DNA from: Novosphingobium decolorationis
GTDB lineage: Bacteria > Pseudomonadota > Alphaproteobacteria > Sphingomonadales > Sphingomonadaceae
DNA: 64,000 nt
Assembly: GCF_018417475.1 (NCBI RefSeq)
Contig: NZ_CP054856.1
Coordinates: forward strand, 4,247,001-4,311,000
Direction: 5' to 3'
Both the position numbers and the translations under genes were made by a program. Below, in pieces: positions 1-12,098 of the stretch (the first letter of the stretch is position 1; each line of letters starts with the position of its first letter). A model generated the notes under the pieces. The model made no database searches and was not told the origin of the DNA. It saw only the letters and a program-made list of their open reading frames with translations.

Positions 1-2753
1 ATCAGGATGCCGTGCTTGGTGATGAGCCCGATCAGGGTGACAAGGCCGATCTGCGTGTAGATGTTGAGCGTGGCAAAGCCCAGGAACAGCGGCAGAAGCG
101 CGCCCGAGATCGCCAGCGGCACGGTGACGAGGATCACCAGCGGATCGCGGAAGCTCTCGAACTGGGCGGCGAGCACCAGGAAGATGACGACCAGCGCAAA
201 GGCGAAGGAGACCGTCAGCTGGTTGCCTTCCTGGACGTACTGGCGGCTGTTCGAGAGCCAGTCGACGCTGGTGCCCTCGGGCAGGTCCTGGGCCTGGAAG
301 AAGGCGACCGCCTGGCCCATCGTCACGCCGGGCATGAGCACGGCCGACATCGTCGCCGAGTTCATCTGGTTGAACTGGGGCAGGAGGTTGGGCTGGGGCT
401 CGATCTCGACTTTGGCGACGGTGGAGAGGGGGACAAGATCGCCGGACCCTGCGCGCACGTAGTAGCCGCCGAGATCGCCGGGGGTGGCGCGTTCGCCGCG
501 CGGAACTTGCGTGATCACGTCGTAGGAGCGGTCGTGCCAGTTGAAGCGGTTGACGTAATTCTCGCCCACCATCAGCGCCAGTGTGTCGGCGATTTCCGAC
601 ATGGGGATGCCCATGTCGCCCGCCTTGTCGCGGTCCACGGTGATGTGCGCCTGCTGGCTGTCGAAGGCGAGGTCGGCATCGACGAAGGCGAACAGGCCGC
701 TCTGCCAGGCCGCGCCCTTGAGCTGGTCAAGCGTGCGGTTGATCGCGGCGAAGTCATCGGGCGAGCGGATTACCATCTGCACCGGCAGGCCGCCGCTGCC
801 CGCGGGCAAGGGGCTGTCCTGGAAGACGGTGGAGGTGACGCCGGTGACACCGGCGGTCTTGCCCGCCAGTTCCTGCTGCACGTCCTCGGCGGTGCGCGTG
901 CGCTCGGCCCAGGGCGAGAGGATGATGCCGCCAAAGCCGATGTTGGCGCCTTGCGCGCCGCCCATCGCGTAGAAGCTGCCGTCGAACTCGGGCAGGTCGT
1001 GGAACAGGGCTTCGACCTCTTTGGAGAAGCGCACGGTGTAATCGACGCTGGCGTACTGCGGCGCCTTGGTCTGGACGAAGACGTAGCCCATGTCCTCGGG
1101 CGGCGCGAGTTCGCGCTTGGCGCCGAGGAAGAAGACGACGCTCGCGGCCAGGATCGCCGCGCCTGCGACAAGGACTGCCGCGCGGTTGACCAGCGTCTTG
1201 CCGAGCAGCCGCTCGTAGCGGTGGGTGAGGCCGTGCATCGAACGCTCGATGGTCTTTTCCAGACGGCTCTCGCCCATCCTGTTGTGCAGGAGGCGGCTGC
1301 TCATCATCGGCGAGAGCGTCAGGGCCACGACGCCCGAGACGATCACAGATCCGGCGAGGGTAAAGGCGAACTCGCGAAAGAGCGCGCCAGTAAGGCCGCC
1401 CATGAGCCCGATGGGCGCATAGACGGCGGCAAGGGTGATGGTCATGGCAATGACCGGGCCCACGATCTCGCGCGCGCCTTGCAGCGCCGCGTTGATGGGG
1501 GAGAGACCTTCCTCGATGTGGCGGTGGATGTTCTCGACCACGACGATGGCGTCATCGACCACAAGGCCGATGGCAAGGACCATCGCAAGAAGGGTGAGGA
1601 GGTTGAGCGAAAACCCGAAGAGCAGCATCAGCGCGGCTGTTCCCAGCAGCGAGAGCGGAATGGTGACGATGGGGATGATGACGGCCCGGAAGGTGCCGAG
1701 GAACAGGAAGATGACGACGATGACGATGATGACGGCTTCGACCAGAGTGTGCTCGACTTCCTCGATCGAGGCATCGACGAAGCGGGCGCGGTCGAACATC
1801 GATTTGATCTCCAGACCCGGAGGCGCCATGCGCTCGAGCTGGGGCAGGAGTTCGTTGACCGCATCGACGATCTCGAGCGGGTTGCCGTCGGGCGTGGGTG
1901 AGATCGGCAGCAGGATCGCGTCCTTGCCCGCCCCCATCGCGGCATCGTCGTAGTTCTGGCCGCCCAGTTCGACCGTGGCGACGTCGCCCAGGCGCACGAT
2001 GCCATCCGGCCCTGTCTTGACCACCATGTCGCGGAACGAGGCCGCGCTGCGCAGATCGGTCTCGGCGGTGATGTTGATCGCCGTCGCGCTGCCCTTGAGC
2101 TGGCCAGGGGCGGCCTGGACGTTGTTGGCGCGCAGTGCCGTCGCAATGTCGCCCGCCGTCATGCCGCGCCCGGCGAGCTTGTCGGGATCGACCCAGATGC
2201 GCATGGCCAGCGGCGCGCCGCCGTTGATCTCAACCGAGGCTACGCCCGGGACCGATGTCAGCAGCGGGCGTGCAACGCGGGTCACGAAGTCGTTGATCTG
2301 CGAAGGCGCCATCGTCGGGCTGGTGAAGCTGATGTACTGCACCGCCGAGGCGCCGTCGGTGATCTTGGAAATGACCGGGTCGAAGGCCCCTTCGGGCAGG
2401 CGGTACTTCACCTGCTGCACCTTGGAGAGGATCTCGGTCATCGAGCGGTCGGCGTCCGCGTTCAGCACCAGCTTGGCCGCGATATGGCTCTTGCCCGAGG
2501 TCGAGGTGGAGGAGAGGTACTCGATCCCGCTGGCGGTTGCGATCTCCTGGGCGATGGGGGTGGTGACGAAGCCCTGCATGACGTCCTGGGTGGCGCCGGG
2601 AAGCTGGGTGTCGATGGTGATCGTGGCGCTTTCCATGCGCGGGTACTGGCGGATCTGCAGCCCGAAGACGGCGGAGATGCCCACCAGCAGGATCAGCAGG
2701 CTGACCACGATGGCCGCGATGGGGCGGCGGATGAACAGGTCGGTGAAGCGCAT
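1..2753 (-). CDS. mexI: RND multidrug efflux permease, MexI-like (3' end outside window)
   Basis: Inner-membrane proton-driven pump of the HAE1 RND family that exports drugs or redox-active compounds through a tripartite complex. About 917 residues are visible, starting MRFTDLFIRRPIAAIVV. The first transmembrane helix follows at once, and the TM4 proton-relay block GLVVDDAIVVVENIHRHIEE is present. The reading frame runs off the left edge in a segment reading LVTLIGLITKHGIL, so roughly the last 100 residues are missing. From memory, the TM4 region and the segment after it are very close to Pseudomonas aeruginosa MexI, a known SoxR target. The start codon lies one base past the adaptor stop, so the two genes are one operon. 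The SoxR box upstream of the adaptor predicts induction by redox-cycling compounds. Confidence 0.93.
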   Translation of the reverse strand, partial: MRFTDLFIRRPIAAIVVSLLILLVGISAVFGLQIRQYPRMESATITIDTQLPGATQDVMQGFVTTPIAQEIATASGIEYLSSTSTSGKSHIAAKLVLNADADRSMTEILSKVQQVKYRLPEGAFDPVISKITDGASAVQYISFTSPTMAPSQINDFVTRVARPLLTSVPGVASVEINGGAPLAMRIWVDPDKLAGRGMTAGDIATALRANNVQAAPGQLKGSATAINITAETDLRSAASFRDMVVKTGPDGIVRLGDVATVELGGQNYDDAAMGAGKDAILLPISPTPDGNPLEIVDAVNELLPQLERMAPPGLEIKSMFDRARFVDASIEEVEHTLVEAVIIVIVVIFLFLGTFRAVIIPIVTIPLSLLGTAALMLLFGFSLNLLTLLAMVLAIGLVVDDAIVVVENIHRHIEEGLSPINAALQGAREIVGPVIAMTITLAAVYAPIGLMGGLTGALFREFAFTLAGSVIVSGVVALTLSPMMSSRLLHNRMGESRLEKTIERSMHGLTHRYERLLGKTLVNRAAVLVAGAAILAASVVFFLGAKRELAPPEDMGYVFVQTKAPQYASVDYTVRFSKEVEALFHDLPEFDGSFYAMGGAQGANIGFGGIILSPWAERTRTAEDVQQELAGKTAGVTGVTSTVFQDSPLPAGSGGLPVQMVIRSPDDFAAINRTLDQLKGAAWQSGLFAFVDADLAFDSQQAHITVDRDKAGDMGIPMSEIADTLALMVGENYVNRFNWHDRSYDVITQVPRGERATPGDLGGYYVRAGSGDLVPLSTVAKVEIEPQPNLLPQFNQMNSATMSAVLMPGVTMGQAVAFFQAQDLPEGTSVDWLSNSRQYVQEGNQLTVSFAFALVVIFLVLAAQFESFRDPLVILVTVPLAISGALLPLFLGFATLNIYTQIGLVTLIGLITKHGIL

Positions 2754-2754
2754 C

Positions 2755-3969
2755 TTACCACGCTCCTGCATCGGCGCTGTCGGCCTTGGCCGGGACCGCG
2801 GCCTTGGGGGCCTTGGCGGCCTCGCTGCCGATCAGCTTCGCGACGGTTACCTCGCTGCCCGGCTGCACGCGCAGCTGGCCTTGCGCAACAACGACGTCGC
2901 CGGGGGCAAGCTTGCCGGTCACGACCACCTCGTCGCCCATGCGGCGGCCGGTGGTGACAGGCACGATCTCGGCCTTGCCGCCCTTGCGCGCGTTCTTTCC
3001 GCGCACGACGATCACGCTGTCGCCCTGCGCCGAGGTCTGGATCGCGGTGACGGGAAGGACGAGCGCGTCGTCCTGTTCACCCAGCTTCAGCGCGACCGAG
3101 ACGTACATGCCCGGACGCAGCGCGCCATCGGGATTGGCGAGCACGGCCTGCGCGGTCACGTTGCGCGTGTCCTTGCTCACCTGCGGCTCGATGGTGGAGA
3201 TGCGCGCGGTGAAGGTGCGGCCGGGCCAGGCATCGCTGGTCAGTGTCAGGCTGGCCCCGTCGCCCAGGCGCCCCAGGTCCTGCTGGGGCAGGGTGAAGTC
3301 GACGTAGAGCCGGTCGAGCGCGGTCAGCGTGGCGACCGGATCGCCCGGGTTCATGTACTGGCCCGGGTTCACGCGGCGGATGCCGAGCTTGCCGGAAAAG
3401 GGCGCGCGCACCTGCTTCTGGCGCAGGCGCGCTTCGATCTGGCCGACCTCGGCACGGGCCTGCGCCAGTTCGGCGCGGCGCTGCTGGAGCACTTCGCGCG
3501 GCTCTGCGCCTGTCGGTGCCAGTTCTTCCGAGCGTTTGAGCTGAAGCGCGGCAAAGTCCGCGCGGGCGCGGGCGGCGGCAAGATCGGCCTTTTCCGGGCC
3601 GTCATAGAGCTGGACGATCAGGGCATTGGTGCCCACGTGTTGCCCGGCACGGAAATGAAGACCCGAGACGCGCCCGCTCGTTTCCGGCGCCAGCGTGACC
3701 TCGCGCACCGCGCTGAGCGAGCCGACGACGTCCATCGTATCGGGAACGGTGCGCGCGGCAAGGATGGTCGCGGTGACGGGCGTTGCCTGTTGCGGCCAGC
3801 CCGCGCCGCCGCCCATGCGCCAGGTCCGCCAGCCATAAAGTGCGGCCATCAGCACCACCAGCACGAGCACGGTGACGAGGATGGTCCGCGTGCGGCGCGG
3901 CGAGGTGCTCGCGGTGTCGGGGCCTTGCGCTTGCGTCTGCGTCTCGGGGCCGTTTTGCGATTCGCTCAT
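2755..3969 (-). CDS. mexH: RND periplasmic adaptor (membrane fusion protein), MexH-like
   Basis: Periplasmic adaptor of about 404 residues that links the MexI-like permease to an outer-membrane channel. It has a short cytoplasmic N-terminus, one transmembrane anchor (about residues 27-48, TILVTVLVLVVLMAALYGW), a lipoyl/coiled-coil hairpin rich in Ala, Arg and Glu, then beta-barrel and membrane-proximal domains (RPGMYVSVALKLGEQ). I chose ATG 3969 because GGGGAGG lies five bases upstream. A longer in-frame start at 4140 would place coding sequence over the SoxR operator and promoter. No outer-membrane factor gene is visible for this pump. It could lie beyond the left edge or be shared with another system. 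Confidence 0.93.
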   Translation of the reverse strand: MSESQNGPETQTQAQGPDTASTSPRRTRTILVTVLVLVVLMAALYGWRTWRMGGGAGWPQQATPVTATILAARTVPDTMDVVGSLSAVREVTLAPETSGRVSGLHFRAGQHVGTNALIVQLYDGPEKADLAAARARADFAALQLKRSEELAPTGAEPREVLQQRRAELAQARAEVGQIEARLRQKQVRAPFSGKLGIRRVNPGQYMNPGDPVATLTALDRLYVDFTLPQQDLGRLGDGASLTLTSDAWPGRTFTARISTIEPQVSKDTRNVTAQAVLANPDGALRPGMYVSVALKLGEQDDALVLPVTAIQTSAQGDSVIVVRGKNARKGGKAEIVPVTTGRRMGDEVVVTGKLAPGDVVVAQGQLRVQPGSEVTVAKLIGSEAAKAPKAAVPAKADSADAGAW

Positions 3970-4109
3970 GCCGGCCTCCCCATGCGGGCGGTCGGGACAG
4001 GGGCCGACCTTTCCCAGGTTTTCGGCAGGTTTGCAGGCGAAGAATTCATGTCGGCTCCGGACGCTTGAGTTGCGCTGACTGGTGCCCCTTGTGGGGCGAT
4101 CCGACACTT

Positions 4110-4140
4110 CACGTACAACCTCAACAATAGTTGAGGTCAA
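4110..4140 (-). promoter_or_regulatory. SoxR box within a MerR-type promoter for the mexHI-like operon
   Basis: Positions 4119-4136 read CCTCAACAATAGTTGAGG, a near-perfect 18-bp SoxR operator with 7-bp arms. On the minus strand it lies between a -35 of TTGACC (4140-4135) and a -10 of TACGTG (4115-4110), exactly 19 bp apart. That overlong spacer is the hallmark of promoters activated by MerR-family DNA distortion. The predicted transcript leads into the adaptor gene with a leader of roughly 130 nt. Confidence 0.9.
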
Positions 4141-4215
4141 GCACTATCTGTGGCACTTCGTGGATCGCACGGACCGCTGCCTCTTGCAGCGAATGCAAGT
4201 GGAGAGGTTGGGACG

Positions 4216-4665
4216 ATGCCGGTCAATCGGGAAAAATCGCTAAGTGTCGGGGAGTTGGCCCGCCGCAGCGGCGTCGCGGTCTCCACGATCCATTTCTACG
4301 AAAAGAAGAACTTGATCGAGGGCTGGCGCACAGGCGGCAACCAGCGGCGCTATGCCCGAGCCACCTTGCGCCGGATCGCGATAATCCGGGTCGCACAGAA
4401 GGCCGGGGTCTCGCTCTCGATTATCAAGCAGCACCTCGACCGTTTTCCCGCAACGCCGATCACGGTGGACGAATGGGCGCGGATCAGTCAGGACTGGCAC
4501 GCGATGTTGGACGAGCGGATCACGGCGCTGACCCAGTTGCGTGACCAGCTTGGCTCCTGCATCGGATGTGGCTGTCTTTCCTTGAAAGATTGTCCGTTAC
4601 GCAACCCCGACGACGTTCTGGGAGATGAAGGCGCAGGGCCACAATTGCTCACGACACCGCAATAG
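4216..4665 (+). CDS. soxR: SoxR redox-sensing transcriptional activator
   Basis: MerR-family regulator of 149 residues that senses redox-cycling agents through a [2Fe-2S] cluster. The N-terminal winged helix-turn-helix is clear (SVGELARRSGVAVSTIHFYE, about residues 10-29), followed by a dimerisation helix. The cluster motif CIGCGCLSLKDCPLRNP supplies Cys115, 118, 120 and 126 in the C-x2-C-x-C-x5-C pattern that is diagnostic of SoxR. ATG 4216 is preferred over a longer frame from 4150 because GGAGAGG sits eight bases upstream and family members begin close to this point. It is divergent from the MexHI-like operon, with a canonical SoxR box between them. As in Pseudomonas, and unlike E. coli, the likely target is the pump itself. 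No soxS is present. Confidence 0.96.
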   Translation: MPVNREKSLSVGELARRSGVAVSTIHFYEKKNLIEGWRTGGNQRRYARATLRRIAIIRVAQKAGVSLSIIKQHLDRFPATPITVDEWARISQDWHAMLDERITALTQLRDQLGSCIGCGCLSLKDCPLRNPDDVLGDEGAGPQLLTTPQ

Positions 4666-8007
<3,342 letters not shown>

Positions 8008-8094
8008 CCCCGAATGGAGCGGGCAGGGCCTTGGTGCTTTCCCTTGTCAGGGTTAGCGTCTAGCACATCAGGCGATGTGAACGAATGAACCGGG

Positions 8095-8625
8095 ATGTCT
8101 GAGACCACGCCGCCATCGGGCCTTGAGGCCGCTTTCCTTGCGCACCGCGAGACCTTGCTGCGTTTCCTGCGCGCGCGCGGCGCGGGCGAGGCGGCCGAGG
8201 ACCTCCTGCACGAGGTCTGGCTGCGCGTGAGTGCGCGCGACAGCGGGCCAGTGGCCGCGCCCTTGGCCTACCTGCATTCGGTCGCCAACTCGCTGATGAT
8301 TGACCGCTATCGCTCGCAGCAGAAGGCCCAGGCGCGCGAGCGCGAATGGAGCGCGGCGCAGACGCTGACCGGGGAAGCCTCGCCGCAGCCCTCGGCCGAG
8401 CGCGAGGTCTTTGCCGCACGCGAAGCCGCGCGCGTGCTGGCGATGCTCGATGGCCTCGGCGCGCGGGTCGCCCGGGTGTTCCGCCTCCACCGGGTGGAGG
8501 GCATGGCGCAAAAGGACGTGGCCCGCGAAGTCGGTATCGGTCTCAGCACGGTCGAGGGCGATCTGCGCAAGGCCTACCGCGCGCTGGAGGAATGGAAACG
8601 GCACGGCGAAGGGGAGGAGCCATGA
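8095..8625 (+). CDS. ECF RNA polymerase sigma factor, FecI-like
   Basis: Small sigma-70 factor of 176 residues. It has a region 2 segment (LLHEVWLRVSARD; LAYLHSVANSLMIDRYRSQ) and a region 4 helix-turn-helix near the C-terminus (MAQKDVAREVGIGLSTVEGD). It is followed by a FecR-like anti-sigma and then a TonB receptor with an STN signalling domain, the order of Fec-type cell-surface signalling operons. It should redirect RNA polymerase to the receptor operon when the receptor is loaded. The ribosome site is weak, and no better in-frame start is seen. Confidence 0.92.
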   Translation: MSETTPPSGLEAAFLAHRETLLRFLRARGAGEAAEDLLHEVWLRVSARDSGPVAAPLAYLHSVANSLMIDRYRSQQKAQAREREWSAAQTLTGEASPQPSAEREVFAAREAARVLAMLDGLGARVARVFRLHRVEGMAQKDVAREVGIGLSTVEGDLRKAYRALEEWKRHGEGEEP

Positions 8626-8670
8626 GGCTGCAGGCCGATGTCTCCGTCTGCGTCATGAAAGGAACGTGTG

Positions 8671-9657
8671 GTGCCCATTGACGAGACGATCCGCGCGCAG
8701 GCCCTCGACTGGGCCGTGCGGACACAGGACCCCGGTTTTGACCACTGGGAGAGCTTCACCATCTGGCTGGAGCAGGATCCGGCGCATGGCGTCGCCTACG
8801 ATGCGGCCTGCGCGGCGGCGCTGGACGGCGCCGACCTCCTGGCGCGGACCGCTCCTGCCAACGATACCGAGCCCGCGATTGCCTCGCCGGATGAGGCCGA
8901 GGGCAACGCGGCCTGGGTCGAGGATACGCTGGAGAGCTACGCCCGCGTGCCGCGTCGGCGCTGGTTGGCAGGCGCGCTTGCGGCCAGCGTGGCGCTCGTG
9001 GCCGGGATCGGCATCTGGCACCAAAGCGGCCCTACTACCTACGAGGTGGCCACCGCAGTGGGAGAGACGCGCACCGTGCGTCTGGGCGGTGAGACGACCG
9101 TCACGCTGGGCGGGGATACCCGCCTTGCGATGGAGCAGGGCAATGCACGCTTTGTCCGGCTGGAGCAGGGACAGGCCCTGTTCTCGGTGCGCCACGATCC
9201 CGACGCGCCCTTTGAAGTCGCCGTGGGCGAGGAGCGGCTGCGCGATATCGGCACCGTCTTCGACGTACGGCACGTGGACGGGGCGTTGCGGGTTGCGGTG
9301 TCCGAGGGCGAGGTCGAGGTCAATCCCGAGCGCGAGAAGGTCCGCGTGAAGCCCGGGCAGGTCCTGACCCGGGCGGCCGGGGAGGATCGTTTCGAACTGG
9401 CCGCGATTGCGCCCGAACAGGTCGGGGAATGGCGCGCGGGACGCCTGACCTTCGTCGATGCCCCACTTGGCGAGGTGGCTTCCGATCTCACGCGCGCGAC
9501 GGGAATCGCGTTTTCGGTGCGCCCTGAGGCGCGCGGGCGCACGGTTTCAGGCTCCTTGCAGATCGAGCCGATCCGAAAGGATCCGCAATCGCTCGGCGCG
9601 CTGCTTGGCCTTGGTGTTGCGCGCGAAGGCGCAGGATGGAGCCTGGGTCCCCGCTGA
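8671..9657 (+). CDS. FecR-type anti-sigma / sigma regulator
   Basis: Inner-membrane regulator that holds the neighbouring ECF sigma until signalled by the TonB receptor. The cytoplasmic N-terminus carries the Trp-rich DUF4880-type stretch (DHWESFTIWLEQDPAHGVAYD). One transmembrane helix follows (WLAGALAASVALVAGIGIW, about residues 98-116), then the periplasmic FecR domain (FSVRHDPDAPFEVAVGEERL and GTVFDVRH). The C-terminal part resembles an STN/DUF4974 module (LTFVDAPLGEVASDLTRATG). Two adjacent GTG codons could start translation. GTG 8671 is six bases from GGAA and is preferred over 8668. The stop is three bases from the receptor start. Confidence 0.9.
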   Translation: MPIDETIRAQALDWAVRTQDPGFDHWESFTIWLEQDPAHGVAYDAACAAALDGADLLARTAPANDTEPAIASPDEAEGNAAWVEDTLESYARVPRRRWLAGALAASVALVAGIGIWHQSGPTTYEVATAVGETRTVRLGGETTVTLGGDTRLAMEQGNARFVRLEQGQALFSVRHDPDAPFEVAVGEERLRDIGTVFDVRHVDGALRVAVSEGEVEVNPEREKVRVKPGQVLTRAAGEDRFELAAIAPEQVGEWRAGRLTFVDAPLGEVASDLTRATGIAFSVRPEARGRTVSGSLQIEPIRKDPQSLGALLGLGVAREGAGWSLGPR

Positions 9658-9660
9658 GCC

Positions 9661-12033
9661 ATGCGCCAGGTCCTGAGCCTTTCTCTGGGCGCTGCCCTGG
9701 TGCTGGGCAGCGCGTGGCCCGTGTCCGTAGCTGCGCGGGGGCAGGAAAGCCGTGTCCACACCCAAGCTGGTAGCGCCTCGCAGGCGGCCATCGCGATTGC
9801 GCGCCAGACGGGGGCGAGTGTCGTCATCGTGGACCCCGCACTCGCGCGCCGCGCGGTGCCCGCGCTCGACGCGCACATTCCTGCGGCCGAGGCCGTGCGG
9901 CGGCTGGCGCGTGCGGCGGGGGGACGGGTCGTGGCGACCGGCCCGGCGGCCTGGCGCATCGAGCCGGTTTCCCGTCCGGCCCGCACGCTCCGCGCCGCGC
10001 CGCAGGTGCCCGAAGCCCCCCGCGAAATCACCGGCGCGCCGATCATTGTCCTTTCCAGCAAGCGCGAGCTGGCGCTTGGCGACCTTCCGGCCCAGGTCGC
10101 GATCCTGGAGCCCGAGGAACTGGAGGCGGGCGGCATCGGCGGGACCGAGAAGATCACCCGCCAGCTTCCGACGGTGGCCTCCACGCACCTGGGCAGCGGG
10201 CGCAACAAGCTGTTCATTCGCGGCATCGCGGATTCCAGCTTCACCGGCCCCACGCAGGCGACTGTGGGGCAGTATCTGGGCGACATGCGCCTCACCTATA
10301 ATGCGCCCGACCCGGACCTGCGCCTCACCGACATGGCCCGCGTCGAGGTGCTGGAGGGGCCGCAGGGCACGCTCTATGGTGCTGGCTCGCTGGGCGGCAT
10401 CATCCGGCTTGTCCCCCATGCGCCGGACCTGGACGACATCGCGGGTTCCGCCGTTCTGGGCGGCTCGCTCACGCGCCATGGCGAACCGGGCGTCGATGGC
10501 AGCGCCATGCTCAACCTGCCGCTGGTCGAGGGACGCGTAGGCCTGCGGGCCTCGCTCGATGCTCAGCGCACGGGTGGCTACATCGACAAGGCCCGTATCG
10601 ATGGCCGCAACGTCAACGGCAGCGATATCCTGGGTGGGCGCGTGGCCTTGCGGCTTGAACCTGCGCCCGACTGGTCGGTGACCCTGATGGCCCTTGGCCA
10701 ACGGACCGACAACGCCGACAGCCAGTATGCCGACCGGGAGGGATCCAGGCTGGAGAACGGCGCGCGCGTGGCCGAGCGGGCCGATGCGGACTACGCGATG
10801 GGGCAACTCGTCGTCGCGGGAAGGCTCGGGGCCGTCCGTCTGCGCTCGACGACGGGCCTCGTGCGCCAGACCTTGCGGGAGAATTTCGATGCGACCCCGC
10901 AAGGCGGGCCGCCGCGCCTCTTCACGCAGGCCAACCGCACGCGCATGGTGGCGCACGAAACCCGGCTCTGGCAGCCCGAGCGCGGGGGCGTGGGCTGGGT
11001 CGCAGGGGTGAGTTTTACCCACAACGAAACGCGCCTCAACCGCTCGCTGACGTCATTTGCACTGCGCGCGATCCCGGCTGGCGTGCGCAATGTCGTGGAC
11101 GAGGGCACGCTCTATGGCGAGGCCAGCCTGCGCCTTGCCGCGCCGCTCGTCGCGACCGCGGGGGCGCGCATCACCCATTCGCGGCTGGGCGGCGGGGGTG
11201 AGGACATCCGGCCCGAGATCCAGCTCGCCCATGCCGCGATGGACATCGCCGCGCGCCGCTCCTTCACGACTGTCCTGCCCTCGGCAGCGCTCAACCTGAC
11301 ACTCGCGCCCGAGGCCTCGCTTTTCCTGCGCTACCAGGAAGGTTTCCGCCCCGGCGGCCTGGCCATCGAGAGCGAGTACGTCCGGCGCTTTCGCGATGAC
11401 CACACGCAGACCTTCGAGGTGGGCGCACGTCGCGGCCAGCGGGGGCGCGGCGCGTTCGATTTCGCGCTCTCGCTCTCCTACACGCGCTGGCAGGACATCC
11501 AGGCCGACTTCATCGACGCGAGCGGCCTGCCCAGTACGGCCAATATCGGGGACGGACGGATCTGGACGGCGAGCGTGTCCGGGGGGCTGCGGCTGGCCCG
11601 GGGACTTCGGGCCGAGGCAGGCATTTCATGGAACCGCAGCAAGGTGGACGAGCCTGCACTGCCGCTCATGCTCCTCTCCACGCGCTCGATGCAGGTGCCC
11701 AACATTGCCCATCTGGCCGCGCGTGTGGCGATGAGCTGGGATCGCGAGCTTGGCGGCGATATCCGGCTGAAGGCGCAGGGCTGGGCCAGCTACGTCGGGC
11801 GTTCGCGTCTGGGCGTGGGGCCCGAACTCGGCGCGCCGCAAGGCGATTACCTCGACACCGGCGCGCTGCTGCGCGTGGGCACCGAGCGTCTTGGCGTGAG
11901 CCTTGGCATCACCAATATCGCCGATGTGCGCGGCAACCGTTTCGCCCTGGGGACGCCGTTTGGCACCGGGCGCGAGCAGGTCACGCCGCTGCGTCCGCGC
12001 ACGCTGCGCATCGGTCTCGACACCGCGTTCTGA
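9661..12033 (+). CDS. TonB-dependent receptor with N-terminal STN signalling domain
   Basis: Outer-membrane transducer of 790 residues. It has a signal peptide, then a secretin/TonB short N-terminal (STN) domain at about residues 30-105 (SQAAIAIARQTGASVVIVDP) that would contact the FecR partner. A plug follows (VLSSKRELALGDLPAQV to YGAGSLGGIIRLVPHAP), then a beta-barrel ending in a terminal Phe. STN plus FecI/FecR upstream marks a receptor that both imports a ligand and switches on its own operon. Barrel sequence of the kind found in sphingomonads (FRYQEGFRPGG-like motif as LRYQEGFRPGGLAIESEY) does not fix the ligand. It could be a siderophore, a sugar oligomer or something else. It is co-directional with the autotransporter, 65 bases downstream. 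Confidence 0.92.
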   Translation: MRQVLSLSLGAALVLGSAWPVSVAARGQESRVHTQAGSASQAAIAIARQTGASVVIVDPALARRAVPALDAHIPAAEAVRRLARAAGGRVVATGPAAWRIEPVSRPARTLRAAPQVPEAPREITGAPIIVLSSKRELALGDLPAQVAILEPEELEAGGIGGTEKITRQLPTVASTHLGSGRNKLFIRGIADSSFTGPTQATVGQYLGDMRLTYNAPDPDLRLTDMARVEVLEGPQGTLYGAGSLGGIIRLVPHAPDLDDIAGSAVLGGSLTRHGEPGVDGSAMLNLPLVEGRVGLRASLDAQRTGGYIDKARIDGRNVNGSDILGGRVALRLEPAPDWSVTLMALGQRTDNADSQYADREGSRLENGARVAERADADYAMGQLVVAGRLGAVRLRSTTGLVRQTLRENFDATPQGGPPRLFTQANRTRMVAHETRLWQPERGGVGWVAGVSFTHNETRLNRSLTSFALRAIPAGVRNVVDEGTLYGEASLRLAAPLVATAGARITHSRLGGGGEDIRPEIQLAHAAMDIAARRSFTTVLPSAALNLTLAPEASLFLRYQEGFRPGGLAIESEYVRRFRDDHTQTFEVGARRGQRGRGAFDFALSLSYTRWQDIQADFIDASGLPSTANIGDGRIWTASVSGGLRLARGLRAEAGISWNRSKVDEPALPLMLLSTRSMQVPNIAHLAARVAMSWDRELGGDIRLKAQGWASYVGRSRLGVGPELGAPQGDYLDTGALLRVGTERLGVSLGITNIADVRGNRFALGTPFGTGREQVTPLRPRTLRIGLDTAF

Positions 12034-12098
12034 ATTTTTTTCAAGGCTGTCCGCCCGTGGCTCCGTCCTATCGGTCAAAACGACCTGAAGGGACTGAA

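Noticed and set aside
12..1901. 629-codon forward frame over the MexI-like gene
   Set aside because: The minus strand encodes a continuous RND permease; the forward frame is Asp/Arg/His-rich shadow.
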